NCBI RefSeq assembly: GCF_015291665.1 | Contig: NZ_CP030048.1 | Coordinates: forward strand, 3,844,001 to 3,908,000 | From: Bradyrhizobium sp. CCBAU 53338 | Lineage (GTDB): Bacteria > Pseudomonadota > Alphaproteobacteria > Rhizobiales > Xanthobacteraceae | Direction: 5' to 3' | Length of the DNA stretch: 64,000 nucleotides | Shown: positions 27,847-37,727 of the stretch, piece by piece | Numbering within the stretch: the first letter of the stretch is position 1 | Layout: each line of letters begins with the position of its first letter | Made by a program: the position numbers and the translations under genes | Notes under the pieces: generated by a model | Databases searched by the model: none | The model's input: the letters and a program-made list of their open reading frames with translations, nothing else | What the model was told of the DNA's origin: nothing

Positions 27847-28590
27847 ATGGCAAGCCTGGCTGAAGTGCGGGTAGAAGAGGCCGAGCCGATGGAGAACGAA
27901 TCCCAGGCCCGTCCCGAAGAATTGCGGCTGCTGGAAGCGCTGCTGTTCGCCTCGAGTGAACCGTTGGACACCGCGACGCTGGCCAAGCGCATGCCCGAGG
28001 GCGTGGACGTGAAGGCTGCGCTCGAGCAGCTCCAGGTCGATTATGCCTCGCGCGGCGTCAACCTCGTGCGGGTCGCCAACAAATGGACCTTCCGCACCGC
28101 CGGCGATCTCGCCTGGCTGATGACCCGCGAGAGCACCGAGACCAAGCGCCTGTCGCGCGCGGCGATCGAGGTGCTGGCGATCATCGCCTACCATCAGCCG
28201 GTGACGCGCGCCGAGATCGAAGAGATCCGCGGTGTGGTCACCTCCAAGGGCACGCTCGACGTGCTGCTGGAGACGGGCTGGATCAAGCCGCGCGGCCGCC
28301 GCAAGACGCCGGGCCGTCCGCTGACCTTCGGAACCACCGAGGACTTCCTGTCGCAGTTCACCCTGGAACAGCTCGGCGATCTGCCGGGCCTCGAGGAGCT
28401 GAAGGGCACGGGCCTGCTGGATTCGCGCCTGCCGACCGGCTTCAGCGTGCCGACGCCCTCGGACGACCCGGCGCTGCGTGAGGACGAGGATCCCCTGGAA
28501 CCGGGCGAGGAGCTCGATCTGGCGCTGGCGCCTGCGGTGGAGCCCGAGACCCCGCCGGAAGGCGGCAATGAGGGCGGCAGCGAGGAGTAA
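27847..28590 (+). CDS. scpB: Segregation and condensation protein B
   Basis: 247 residues from ATG 27847, preceded by AAGGAGAAG. Two winged-helix domains typical of ScpB are seen, with ETKRLSRAAIEVLAIIAYHQ and PVTRAEIEEIRGV. The C-terminal tail is acidic (EDEDPLEPGEELD-like) and low in complexity. It binds ScpA in the SMC complex. It lies 21 nt after scpA in the same operon. Confidence 0.94.
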   Translation: MASLAEVRVEEAEPMENESQARPEELRLLEALLFASSEPLDTATLAKRMPEGVDVKAALEQLQVDYASRGVNLVRVANKWTFRTAGDLAWLMTRESTETKRLSRAAIEVLAIIAYHQPVTRAEIEEIRGVVTSKGTLDVLLETGWIKPRGRRKTPGRPLTFGTTEDFLSQFTLEQLGDLPGLEELKGTGLLDSRLPTGFSVPTPSDDPALREDEDPLEPGEELDLALAPAVEPETPPEGGNEGGSEE

Positions 28591-28645
28591 TCCTCCGGCC
28601 GTCCACGGGGCCCCTTGCGACCGGTTAACACTAGCAAGATTACGT

Positions 28646-28686
28646 AGTGCCAACAGCGAATTGGCACTGCCTTGGTCCTTGTTTTT
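28646..28686 (+). terminator. Possible terminator or attenuator before tatA
   Basis: Stem AGTGCCAA (28646-28653) / TTGGCACT (28661-28668) with a 7-nt loop, then a short T-run at 28682-28686. The gap between stem and T-run is longer than usual, so termination is only possible, not certain. Confidence 0.35.
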
Positions 28687-28757
28687 GAGGCCTGCCAAGC
28701 CTACGTTCCGGTCAAGATCGGCCGGGTCCCGGCCATGCGCGTTTGGAGGGTTGCAGG

Positions 28758-28991
28758 ATGGGTTCACTTAGCATTTGGCACTGGATCTTGGTGATCGCAG
28801 TGGTCCTGCTGCTGTTTGGCCGTGGCAAGATTTCTGATCTGATGGGCGACGTGGCGCAGGGCATCAAGGCCTTCAAGAAGGGCATGCAGGACGACGACAA
28901 GCCCGCCGAGAAGCAGGAGCCCTCGAAGTCCATCGAGCACAATGCCGCGCCGACAGCGGCACGGTCCGACGTCGGCAGCAAGGCCGTCTGA
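28758..28991 (+). CDS. tatA: Sec-independent protein translocase TatA
   Basis: 77 residues from ATG 28758 (GGAGGG upstream). An N-terminal membrane helix ([16 protein letters not shown]), the [11 protein letters not shown] hinge and an amphipathic helix with the FKKGMQ pattern are typical of TatA. TatA oligomers form the passage for folded proteins with twin-arginine signals. First of tatA-tatB-tatC. Confidence 0.95.
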   Translation: MGSLSIWHWILVIAVVLLLFGRGKISDLMGDVAQGIKAFKKGMQDDDKPAEKQEPSKSIEHNAAPTAARSDVGSKAV

Positions 28992-29079
28992 GCCAGGAGC
29001 ACGCGAGACGCGGGAAGCGGACCCGATCCTGCACGTGAGGGATTGGGCCGGTCGTGGCTTCGCGTGAACGGAAGACGTC

Positions 29080-29580
29080 ATGTTCGACATCGGCTGGAGT
29101 GAGCTGGTCCTGATCGGGGTTGTTGCCCTGGTCGCCATTGGCCCGAAGGAGCTTCCGGGCGTGCTGCGCATGGTCGGCCAGTGGATGGGCAAGGCCCGCA
29201 AGATGGCCGCCGAATTCCAGGGCCAGTTCCAGGAAGCGATGCGCGAGGCCGAGATGGCCGACCTCAAGAAGAGCTTCGACGAGGTCAAGGAAGCCGCCTC
29301 CGGTTTCACCGGCGGCGGTCTGATGACTTCCCTCCAGAAGGACGTGAGCGACGCGCTCCGCGTCGATGCGCTCGACAAGCCGGCCGAGACGCCGGCGATG
29401 GCTGCTGTCGAACCGCCGGCAAGCCCGACACCCCCCGAAGCGCCGACCCCCGAGACCTTCGTGGAAGCGGAGGCACATTCGGCCGCGAATGAGCCGCTCG
29501 CCATCACCCGTGAGGTCGAGCAGACACCGGTTGCGCAGGACACCGCATCCGAAGCGATCAAGGACGCCAAAGCGTCATGA
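29080..29580 (+). CDS. tatB: Sec-independent protein translocase TatB
   Basis: 166 residues. N-terminal [20 protein letters not shown] and [11 protein letters not shown] identify TatB; an amphipathic helix follows and the C-terminal half is Pro/Ala/Glu-rich. TatB acts with TatC as receptor for twin-arginine signal peptides. The stop overlaps the tatC start (ATGA). Confidence 0.95.
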   Translation: MFDIGWSELVLIGVVALVAIGPKELPGVLRMVGQWMGKARKMAAEFQGQFQEAMREAEMADLKKSFDEVKEAASGFTGGGLMTSLQKDVSDALRVDALDKPAETPAMAAVEPPASPTPPEAPTPETFVEAEAHSAANEPLAITREVEQTPVAQDTASEAIKDAKAS

Positions 29581-30389
29581 GCGACGCCGATATCGAGGCC
29601 AGCAAAGCCCCGCTGATGGACCATCTGATCGAGCTGCGCTCGCGGCTGATCAAGGCGCTGCTCGGCTTTGGTTTGGCCTTCATCTTCTGCTTCTTCTTCG
29701 CCAAGCAGATCTACAACGTGCTGGTCTGGCCGTTCGTTTGGGTCGCGGGTGCAGAGAACTCCAAATTCATCTACACGGCGCTGCTGGAATACTTCATCAC
29801 GCAGCTCAAGCTCGCACTGTTCGGTGCGGGATTCATCTCGTTCCCGATCGTCGCGACGCAGATCTACAAGTTCGTCGCGCCCGGTCTCTACAAGCATGAG
29901 AAGCAGGCCTTCCTGCCATATCTCGTTGCGACCCCGTTCTTCTTCGTGATGGGCGCGGCGCTGGTCTATTTCGTCGTGCTGCCGATGCTGGTGCGCTTCT
30001 CGCTGGGCATGCAGCAGGTGGGCGGTGACGAGACCGCGCAGATCCAGCTCCTGCCCAAGGTCGGCGAATATCTCTCGCTGATGATGTCGCTGATCTTCGC
30101 CTTCGGCATCGCCTTCCAGCTGCCGGTGATCCTGACGCTGCTCGGGCGGGTCGGCATCATTACGTCAAAGATGCTGCGCGAGAAGCGCCGCTATTTCATT
30201 GTTCTGGCCTTCATCATCGCAGCCGTGCTGACGCCGCCTGACATCCTCAGCCAGTGCTCGCTCGCGATTCCCCTGCTTGCGCTCTACGAGGGATCGATCA
30301 TCGCGGTGTCGATGGTGGAGAAGAAGGCGGCTGCCTCGCAGGCGGCCACCGGTACGGACGTGTCGACGCCGGCCAATCCGGCGGAGTAG
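29577..30389 (+). CDS. tatC: Sec-independent protein translocase TatC
   Basis: 270 residues with six membrane helices. The N-terminal [17 protein letters not shown], the conserved [12 protein letters not shown] loop and [20 protein letters not shown] are TatC features. It recognises the twin-arginine motif. Translation is coupled to tatB through a 4-nt overlap. Confidence 0.96.
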   Translation: MSDADIEASKAPLMDHLIELRSRLIKALLGFGLAFIFCFFFAKQIYNVLVWPFVWVAGAENSKFIYTALLEYFITQLKLALFGAGFISFPIVATQIYKFVAPGLYKHEKQAFLPYLVATPFFFVMGAALVYFVVLPMLVRFSLGMQQVGGDETAQIQLLPKVGEYLSLMMSLIFAFGIAFQLPVILTLLGRVGIITSKMLREKRRYFIVLAFIIAAVLTPPDILSQCSLAIPLLALYEGSIIAVSMVEKKAAASQAATGTDVSTPANPAE

Positions 30390-30429
30390 GGCACTTTCGC
30401 TCTATCATACCGCTGTACAGCCGATGATT

Positions 30430-31858
<1,429 letters not shown>

Positions 31859-32002
31859 CGAGGCGTTTTCGAGCGAAGAGGTCACCGCGTTCGCGCCAAG
31901 CAGGAACCGCGTGTTGCCGGTCTGAAGCGCGGAAACGTTTGGTTGCGAAGATCGGGCGGCCGGCTATCCTGACGCCCGCCCGCGAACGCGAAACCAACGT
32001 CC

Positions 32003-32368
32003 ATGGCCTTGCACCGCGACATCTTCTGGATCGGCCGTCAATGGGCGGTGACAGGTGCCGGCATCCAGGCCGTCGATCAGCGTTTGCGTGGCGTGCTTGA
32101 TATCGACATCGCACGGCTCTGGGACGACGCACTCATTCAAGGCCGCAGAGCGAAGGCCGGCGTCAATGTCGAGGATTTTGACCAGGCGGTGACGTTGGCA
32201 CGCGGTCGTTATCCGCAGACGCCTGTGGCGGAGCCGCCCATCGCGCAACTCAACGCGCTCGGTGTGATTGAAACATCGCCCGCCACGATCCCGGTCGTGC
32301 CATCGATGCAATTACGTGCGGAGGGCAGGCTCGCGCGCTTCCTGCCGCAATGGCGAGTCCGCCGCTAG
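32003..32368 (+). CDS. Hypothetical protein
   Basis: 121 residues, soluble, no recognised domain. It starts MALHRDIFWIGRQWAVTGAG, a compact conserved-looking opening, and has a variable C-terminus. The start ATG 32003 is 144 nt after serS. It stands between serS and surE and may belong to their operon; function unknown. Confidence 0.6.
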   Translation: MALHRDIFWIGRQWAVTGAGIQAVDQRLRGVLDIDIARLWDDALIQGRRAKAGVNVEDFDQAVTLARGRYPQTPVAEPPIAQLNALGVIETSPATIPVVPSMQLRAEGRLARFLPQWRVRR

Positions 32369-32498
32369 CGGAAGGGGCAATTGCTGCGTTGCGGCGATGA
32401 GCGGGAATCACGGGTGAGGTCTGCGCCGAAGCCGGTTTGCCTGATCGGTCCCAGGGGGATAAGACGACCTGATCCCAGCTCAGGAATCGACCACCGGC

Positions 32499-33266
32499 AT
32501 GCGCATTCTCTGCACCAATGACGACGGCATCAACGCTCCCGGCCTCAAGGTCGTGGAGGAGATCGCACGCGCTCTGTCCGAGGACGTCTGGGTGGTGGCG
32601 CCCGAACTCGATCAGTCCGGTGTGTCGCATTCGCTGTCGCTGAACGATCCCCTGCGCCTGCGCGAAGTCGGACCTCGGCACTTCGCGGTGCGAGGCACGC
32701 CGACCGACTGCGTCATCATGGGCGCGCGCCATATTCTCGGCGCCAAGCTCCCCGACGTCGTCCTCTCTGGCGTCAACAAGGGCCGCAACGTTGCCGAGGA
32801 CGTAGTCTATTCCGGCACCATTGCCGGCGCTCTCGAAGGCACCATTCTGGGCATCCCGTCATTCGCGCTGTCGCAGGAATTCAACGTCGAGACGCGCGAG
32901 CGGTTGCCATGGGACACCGCGCGCAAATTCGGCCCCGACATCCTGCGCAAGGTGATCAAGGCCGGCATTCCCAAGGAGACGGTCATCAACGTCAACTTTC
33001 CCTCCTGCGCGCCGGAAGACGTGCTCGGCATTCGCGTCACGCGGCAGGGCAAGCGCAACCTCGGTTTCCTCAGGATCGACGAGCGCAGGGATGGCCGCAA
33101 CAATCCCTATTTCTGGATCGGCTTCGAGCGCGCAGCAATGATGGACACGCCGGCCGAGGGGACCGACCTCGCGGCGCTGCGCGAGCGCTACGTCTCGGTT
33201 ACGCCGCTGCGGCTCGACCGCACCAATGAAGCGTTTTCCGAAGAACTGAGCGCGATGCTGAAGTAG
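32499..33266 (+). CDS. surE: 5'-nucleotidase SurE
   Basis: 255 residues. The metal-binding N-terminal motif CTNDDGINAPG, then APELDQSGVSHSLSLNDPLR and VLSGVNKGRNVAEDVVYSGT are SurE signatures. The enzyme removes phosphate from nucleoside monophosphates and is tied to stress survival; it is commonly next to pcm, which here follows after one opposite-strand gene. Confidence 0.95.
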   Translation: MRILCTNDDGINAPGLKVVEEIARALSEDVWVVAPELDQSGVSHSLSLNDPLRLREVGPRHFAVRGTPTDCVIMGARHILGAKLPDVVLSGVNKGRNVAEDVVYSGTIAGALEGTILGIPSFALSQEFNVETRERLPWDTARKFGPDILRKVIKAGIPKETVINVNFPSCAPEDVLGIRVTRQGKRNLGFLRIDERRDGRNNPYFWIGFERAAMMDTPAEGTDLAALRERYVSVTPLRLDRTNEAFSEELSAMLK

Positions 33267-33274
33267 CGGCTAGC

Positions 33275-33646
33275 CTAGCCGCCGCGCAGCGCGGCCTCGA
33301 TGGTCTTGCCGAGCGCGTCGAGCTGAAACGGTTTCTGAAGCGCGGGCCGGTCGCGGTATTGCTCCGGCAGGCCCGACGAGCCGTAGCCGGTCGCGAAGAT
33401 GAAGGGGCAGCCCTTGGCGCTGATGACGTCGGCGACCGGTGAGATGACCTTGCCGTTGACGTTGACGTCGAGGATGGCAATGTCGAATTCGGTGGCCTGA
33501 GCCAGCCGCATCGCCTCGGTGATGTCGCCCGCTTCGGCTGCGACCTTGTAGCCCAGCTCCTCCAGCATGTCCGCAACCATCATTCGGATCATCACCTCGT
33601 CCTCGACGAGGAATACAGAGCGGCCGGAAAGCCCTGTCGCGGTCAT
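33275..33646 (-). CDS. Single-domain response regulator (CheY-like)
   Basis: 123 residues from ATG 33646, which has AGGA about 11 nt upstream; an ATG at 33667 lacks one. It is a lone receiver domain: acidic pair Glu15-Asp16, phosphorylation site Asp60 (AILDVNVNG), Thr87 (FATGYG) and Lys105 (LQKPF). No output domain. Its partner kinase is unknown. It is inserted on the opposite strand between surE and pcm. Confidence 0.9.
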   Translation of the reverse strand: MTATGLSGRSVFLVEDEVMIRMMVADMLEELGYKVAAEAGDITEAMRLAQATEFDIAILDVNVNGKVISPVADVISAKGCPFIFATGYGSSGLPEQYRDRPALQKPFQLDALGKTIEAALRGG

Positions 33647-33884
33647 TGTCGTTGAGTCCTTGCCCATTCGTGAAAACGTTCGCAGATAACACGAATCGAC
33701 GCAATGCGCGTTTCAGCCGGCTGGCCCATGAAAATGGCCGTGGTGGCTCGTCCGCTGCAAGCGATTTATGGTCAAATCCTAAGCCGGAAGGCTATCATGG
33801 GTTCCTGAGCAGGAACAAGATTCTGGCTCTGGAAACTGGCGCAAAAACCATCGATCCGGACCGGACGAGACGACATAAGCAGCG

Positions 33885-34535
33885 ATGATCTCCAATCAGC
33901 CCCCACCGGAAAAGATGATGTTTCAGCTTACGCTGAGGCGTCGCGGCATCAGTGATCAGGCCGTGTTGCGGACCATGGAGGAGGTGCCGCGCGAGCTCTT
34001 CGTCGAAGCCTCCGATCGCGACGGCGCCTACCGTGACAGCGCGCTGCCGATCGCCTGCGGGCAGACCATCAGCCAGCCCTTCGTCGTGGCCTATATGACC
34101 GAGCAGCTTCAGCTCCAGAAGAGCCACCGCGTGCTCGAGATCGGCACGGGCTCCGGCTACCAGGCCGCCGTGCTGTCGAAGCTGGCGCGCGAGGTGCTGA
34201 CGGTCGAGCGCTATCGCAAGCTCGCGGACACCGCGCGCGCCAGGCTCGAAAAGCTGGGCTGCCACAATGTCGAGGTGATGCTCGGCGACGGCCTCGATCT
34301 GCCAGCGAACATCGGCCCGTTCGACCGCATCATCGTTACCGCCGCGGTCGAGCAGATCCCGCAGAACCTGATCGATCGGCTCGAGCTCGGCGGCATCCTG
34401 ATCGCGCCGGTCGGCCCGCATCAGGGTGTGCAGACGCTGACGCGCCTGATCCGCGGGGATCGAGGGATCGAGCGCAAGGAACTCGTCGAGGTCCGCTTCG
34501 TGCCGGCGCTCCCCGGCGTGGCGCGGGAGCTGTAG
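33885..34535 (+). CDS. pcm: Protein-L-isoaspartate O-methyltransferase
   Basis: 216 residues, Rossmann methyltransferase. Seen: [20 protein letters not shown], the SAM motif [19 protein letters not shown], and [15 protein letters not shown]. It starts repair of isoaspartyl residues in aged proteins using S-adenosylmethionine. Standard size. Confidence 0.95.
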   Translation: MISNQPPPEKMMFQLTLRRRGISDQAVLRTMEEVPRELFVEASDRDGAYRDSALPIACGQTISQPFVVAYMTEQLQLQKSHRVLEIGTGSGYQAAVLSKLAREVLTVERYRKLADTARARLEKLGCHNVEVMLGDGLDLPANIGPFDRIIVTAAVEQIPQNLIDRLELGGILIAPVGPHQGVQTLTRLIRGDRGIERKELVEVRFVPALPGVAREL

Positions 34536-34644
34536 AATTCCGGATCGGCAGCGCATCCAACATCTTATTGGGAGGGTTAAGCCGTTATTTACTTGGCGCG
34601 TGTTTACTTAAAACACGAGTTCTGTTGCGTACGAGTGAGTAACC

Positions 34645-36039
34645 ATGTCTGTTGTCGCCGAGTTGCTTTACTCGCGCCGCGTACCGCAGGTCGCGGTGCT
34701 GGCGCTGATTTCCTTCAGCTTCGCAGGGTGCAGTGCCGACATGTCGTCGCGGCTGTCCCAGTCGAATTTCTCAAATCCCTTCGCTGAATCGACCGGTTCG
34801 GTGCAGCAGGCTCCGCCTCCGCAGCGTGAGTTGCCGCAATATGCGCGGCCGCAGACCCAGCCCGGCTACTATCAGTCCCAGGCCTTGCCGCCGCCGGCGG
34901 TCGCCGCGCCGCAATCCTATCCGGTTGCCTCTGGCGGGGGAGTCTCGGGAGGCGGGCGCGGCCTCGGCTCGTACACGCCGCCGGCCCAGCCGCGTCTCGA
35001 AGCCACCGGCACGGTGCCGCCCCGCTCGGTCGCAGCCGCCCAGCCGGTCGGCGGAACCAAAATCATCGTCGGCACCAGCGATACGCTCGACGTGCTCGCG
35101 AGGCGCTATCACGTTACGCCGCAGGCGATCATGGCCGCCAACGGCTACAGGGGCCCGCGCGCGCTCTCGCCTGGCCAGCAACTGATCATCCCGCATCCGG
35201 GTGCAACGGCTGCCGCGCCGGCGCCGGCGATGGCTCCGGTCGCCGCGGCTCCCGCGATGGCGCCGAAGCCGGTTGCTGCCGCCGCTGCGCCGTCGAGCTT
35301 CCACTTCGTCAATCGCGGCGACACGCTCGTCAGCATTGCGCGCAAGAACCATATCTCCGCGGCGGAGCTGGCTCGCGCCAATGGAATGCAGCCGTCGACG
35401 AAGCTCAAGCTCGGCACCAGGTTGACCGTGCCGGGCGCGAGGACCGCCGCGGCTGCGGCTCCGCTTGCTCCGGCCCCTGTTGCTGCAGCGCCCGTTGCGG
35501 CTGCGTTGCAGCCGGTCGCGGCCGCTCCCGCGCCCGCCACCAGGATGGCCGTTGTCGCCCAGCCGGCGCAGAGTGCGCGTCTGGCCCAGGCAACCGCCAA
35601 CATCGACGAGAAACCCGCTGCCGAAGCACCGGCCAAAGCGGCGGAGACCACCAGCTCGCTGCCGACCTTCCGCTGGCCGGTGCGCGGCAAGGTGATCACG
35701 AGCTACGGCACCAAGACCAATGGCAAGGCGAATGACGGCATCAACGTCGCGGTGCCCGAAGGCACGCCGGTCAAGGCGGCTGATGACGGCGTCGTTGCCT
35801 ATTCCGGCAACGAGCTGAAAAACTACGGCAATCTGGTCCTGGTTCGGCACGCCAACGGCTACGTCACCGCATATGCCCATGCGAGTGAGCTGCTGGTGAA
35901 GCGCGGCGATACCATCAAGCGCGGTCAGGTCATTGCCAAGTCGGGTCAATCCGGGGAGGTGGCGTCGCCGCAGCTCCACTTCGAGATCCGTAAGGGATCG
36001 AGCCCGGTTGACCCGCTTCAATTCCTGAACGGGGCGTAA
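34645..36039 (+). CDS. LysM and degenerate LytM (M23) protein, NlpD/EnvC-like amidase activator
   Basis: 464 residues. The N-terminus has a signal and a lipobox-like SFAGC (Cys about residue 29), so it is probably an outer-membrane lipoprotein. Two LysM domains (about 138-184 and 218-266) and long Pro/Ala linkers precede a C-terminal M23 fold (about 350-455). The metal motif that should read HxxxD is NDGIN (residues 363-367) and the HxH is QLHF, so the zinc site is lost, as in NlpD and EnvC, which activate cell-wall amidases rather than cut. Likely a division factor. Confidence 0.85.
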   Translation: MSVVAELLYSRRVPQVAVLALISFSFAGCSADMSSRLSQSNFSNPFAESTGSVQQAPPPQRELPQYARPQTQPGYYQSQALPPPAVAAPQSYPVASGGGVSGGGRGLGSYTPPAQPRLEATGTVPPRSVAAAQPVGGTKIIVGTSDTLDVLARRYHVTPQAIMAANGYRGPRALSPGQQLIIPHPGATAAAPAPAMAPVAAAPAMAPKPVAAAAAPSSFHFVNRGDTLVSIARKNHISAAELARANGMQPSTKLKLGTRLTVPGARTAAAAAPLAPAPVAAAPVAAALQPVAAAPAPATRMAVVAQPAQSARLAQATANIDEKPAAEAPAKAAETTSSLPTFRWPVRGKVITSYGTKTNGKANDGINVAVPEGTPVKAADDGVVAYSGNELKNYGNLVLVRHANGYVTAYAHASELLVKRGDTIKRGQVIAKSGQSGEVASPQLHFEIRKGSSPVDPLQFLNGA

Positions 36040-36079
36040 GGCCCCGTCGGGCTCTCGCTCTCTCCACAAGAACGAAATT

Positions 36080-36112
36080 ATCGCCCGCCCTGTGTGTCAT
36101 GGGGCGGGCGAT
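36080..36112. terminator. Hairpin terminator between convergent genes
   Basis: Stem ATCGCCCGCCC (36080-36090) / GGGCGGGCGAT (36102-36112), 11 bp perfect, loop TGTGTGTCATG. It lies between the stop at 36039 (plus) and the stop at 36132 (minus), with AATTTCGTT following on the minus-strand side. Confidence 0.65.
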
Positions 36113-36131
36113 CCTGTGCTTGAAATCAGTG

Positions 36132-37127
36132 CTACTTCGTCGTCAGCTTGACGCCGAGGCGCCCCGCCAGCTCCTGCACGAACTGCCAGGCGACGCGACC
36201 CGAGCGCGAGCCGCGCGTGGTGGACCATTCCAGCGCTTCGCGCTCCAGCGCCTCGTCGTCGACCTTGATGCCGAAATGGCTGCAATAGCCGCGCACCATG
36301 GCGAGGTATTCGTCCTGGCTGCAGCGGTGGAAGCCGAGCCAGAGGCCGAAGCGGTCCGACAGCGAGACCTTTTCCTCGACGGCCTCGCCCGGGTTGATCG
36401 CCGTCGAGCGCTCGTTTTCGATCATGTCGCGCGCCAGCAGATGACGGCGGTTGGACGTCGCATAGAGGATGACGTTGTCGGGCCGGCCCTCGATGCCACC
36501 TTCGAGCACGGCCTTGAGCGATTTGTAGGACGCGTCATTGCCGTCGAAGGAGAGGTCGTCGATGAAAACGATGAAGTGGAAGCTCGAGTCGCGAAGCTTC
36601 TCCATCAGCATCGGCAGCGTTTCGATGTCCTCGCGATGGATCTCGATCAGCTTGAGCTTTTCAGAGGGTTTGCGATCGGCGTTGATGCTGGCATGCGCCG
36701 CCTTCACGAGCGACGACTTGCCCATGCCGCGCGCACCCCAGAGCAGGGCGTTGTTGGCGGGCAAGCCGTTGGCGAAACGCTCGGTGTTCTCCATCAGGAT
36801 GTCGCGCATCCGGTCCACGCCCTTCAGCAGGAACAGCTCGACGCGACTGACCCGCGGCACTGCGGCCAGGCGGCCGTCGGGGTGCCAGACATAAGCGTCC
36901 GCCCGCTCGAACGACTCGCGTTCGACGGCCGGCCTGCCCTGGGCTGCAAGGTGCGCCGCAATCGTCTCCAGCGCGCGGACGATGCGGTCCTGGGAGAGGT
37001 CCGGGACGGCCTTGGAGAGGGGGGCCTTTTGGACCGCCTTGGGGCGTTTTGCCGCGACCTGGGCGGGCTTTGTGGCAGGGGTACGGGGGCCTTTGCCGGC
37101 CGGGCTTTTGCTTGGTTTTTTTGGCAT
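36132..37127 (-). CDS. DUF815 AAA-type ATPase
   Basis: 331 residues from ATG 37127 (AGGA upstream). A Lys/Pro/Ala-rich N-terminal tail (about 40 residues) precedes an AAA core with Walker A GARGMGKSS, Walker B FIVFIDDL and an arginine-rich sensor SDRFGLWLGFH. This is the DUF815 family of predicted ATPases with superfamily resemblance to DnaA/IstB-type AAA proteins. The role is unknown. It is divergent from yajC. Confidence 0.85.
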   Translation of the reverse strand: MPKKPSKSPAGKGPRTPATKPAQVAAKRPKAVQKAPLSKAVPDLSQDRIVRALETIAAHLAAQGRPAVERESFERADAYVWHPDGRLAAVPRVSRVELFLLKGVDRMRDILMENTERFANGLPANNALLWGARGMGKSSLVKAAHASINADRKPSEKLKLIEIHREDIETLPMLMEKLRDSSFHFIVFIDDLSFDGNDASYKSLKAVLEGGIEGRPDNVILYATSNRRHLLARDMIENERSTAINPGEAVEEKVSLSDRFGLWLGFHRCSQDEYLAMVRGYCSHFGIKVDDEALEREALEWSTTRGSRSGRVAWQFVQELAGRLGVKLTTK

Positions 37128-37206
37128 GTCCGAAGTTCCTGAGAATGCAGCCTTATCGGGCCTGACGGCGCGCCGCAAGGTGGCCAAAAGGGGCGGTCTG
37201 GCAGCG

Positions 37207-37234
37207 TTGCAATTGGGGCGGTGGTCGCTATAGT
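37207..37234 (+). promoter_or_regulatory. Candidate promoter of the yajC-secDF operon
   Basis: TTGCAA (37207-37212) and TATAGT (37229-37234) with a 16-nt spacer, about 76 nt before the yajC start. It resembles a housekeeping promoter; not proven. Confidence 0.4.
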
Positions 37235-37309
37235 CCGCGCGAATTTGACCGAACCGGTCGCCTTTGAGGGCCTGACCGGTTTTCCCCCGTTTCCACGAGG
37301 ATCGTCCGA

Positions 37310-37678
37310 ATGTTCATTACCCCTGCGTATGCCCAGGCCGCGGGCGCCGGTGACACCAACAGCATGTTGATGTCGCTGCTGCCGTTCGCCCTGATCTTCG
37401 TGATCATGTACTTCCTGATTCTGCGCCCGCAGCAGAAGAAGGTGAAAGACCACGCCGAACTCGTGAAGAACATCCGCCGCGGCGACACCGTCGTGACCTC
37501 GGGCGGCCTGGTCGGCAAGGTCACCAAGGTGGTCGATGACGACCAGATCGAGTTCGAGATTTCCGACGGCGTGCGCGTGCGCCAGATGCGGTCGATGATC
37601 TCGGGCGTGCGCGCCAAGGGCGAGCCGGCCAAGGACAGCGCGAAGGAAAGCGCGAAGGACGACGCCGCGGCGAAGTGA
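37310..37678 (+). CDS. yajC: Preprotein translocase subunit YajC
   Basis: 122 residues. One membrane helix (MSLLPFALIFVIMYFLIL) followed by RPQQKKVKDH and the YajC core (GDTVVTSGGLVGKV). The tail is Lys/Ala/Asp-rich. YajC associates with SecDF. First gene of the operon yajC-secD-secF. Confidence 0.95.
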   Translation: MFITPAYAQAAGAGDTNSMLMSLLPFALIFVIMYFLILRPQQKKVKDHAELVKNIRRGDTVVTSGGLVGKVTKVVDDDQIEFEISDGVRVRQMRSMISGVRAKGEPAKDSAKESAKDDAAAK

Positions 37679-37727
37679 GCGCTTTCCCGCGAGTCTTTAA
37701 AATCTCCTGATCTGACAGGTCCAGTCG

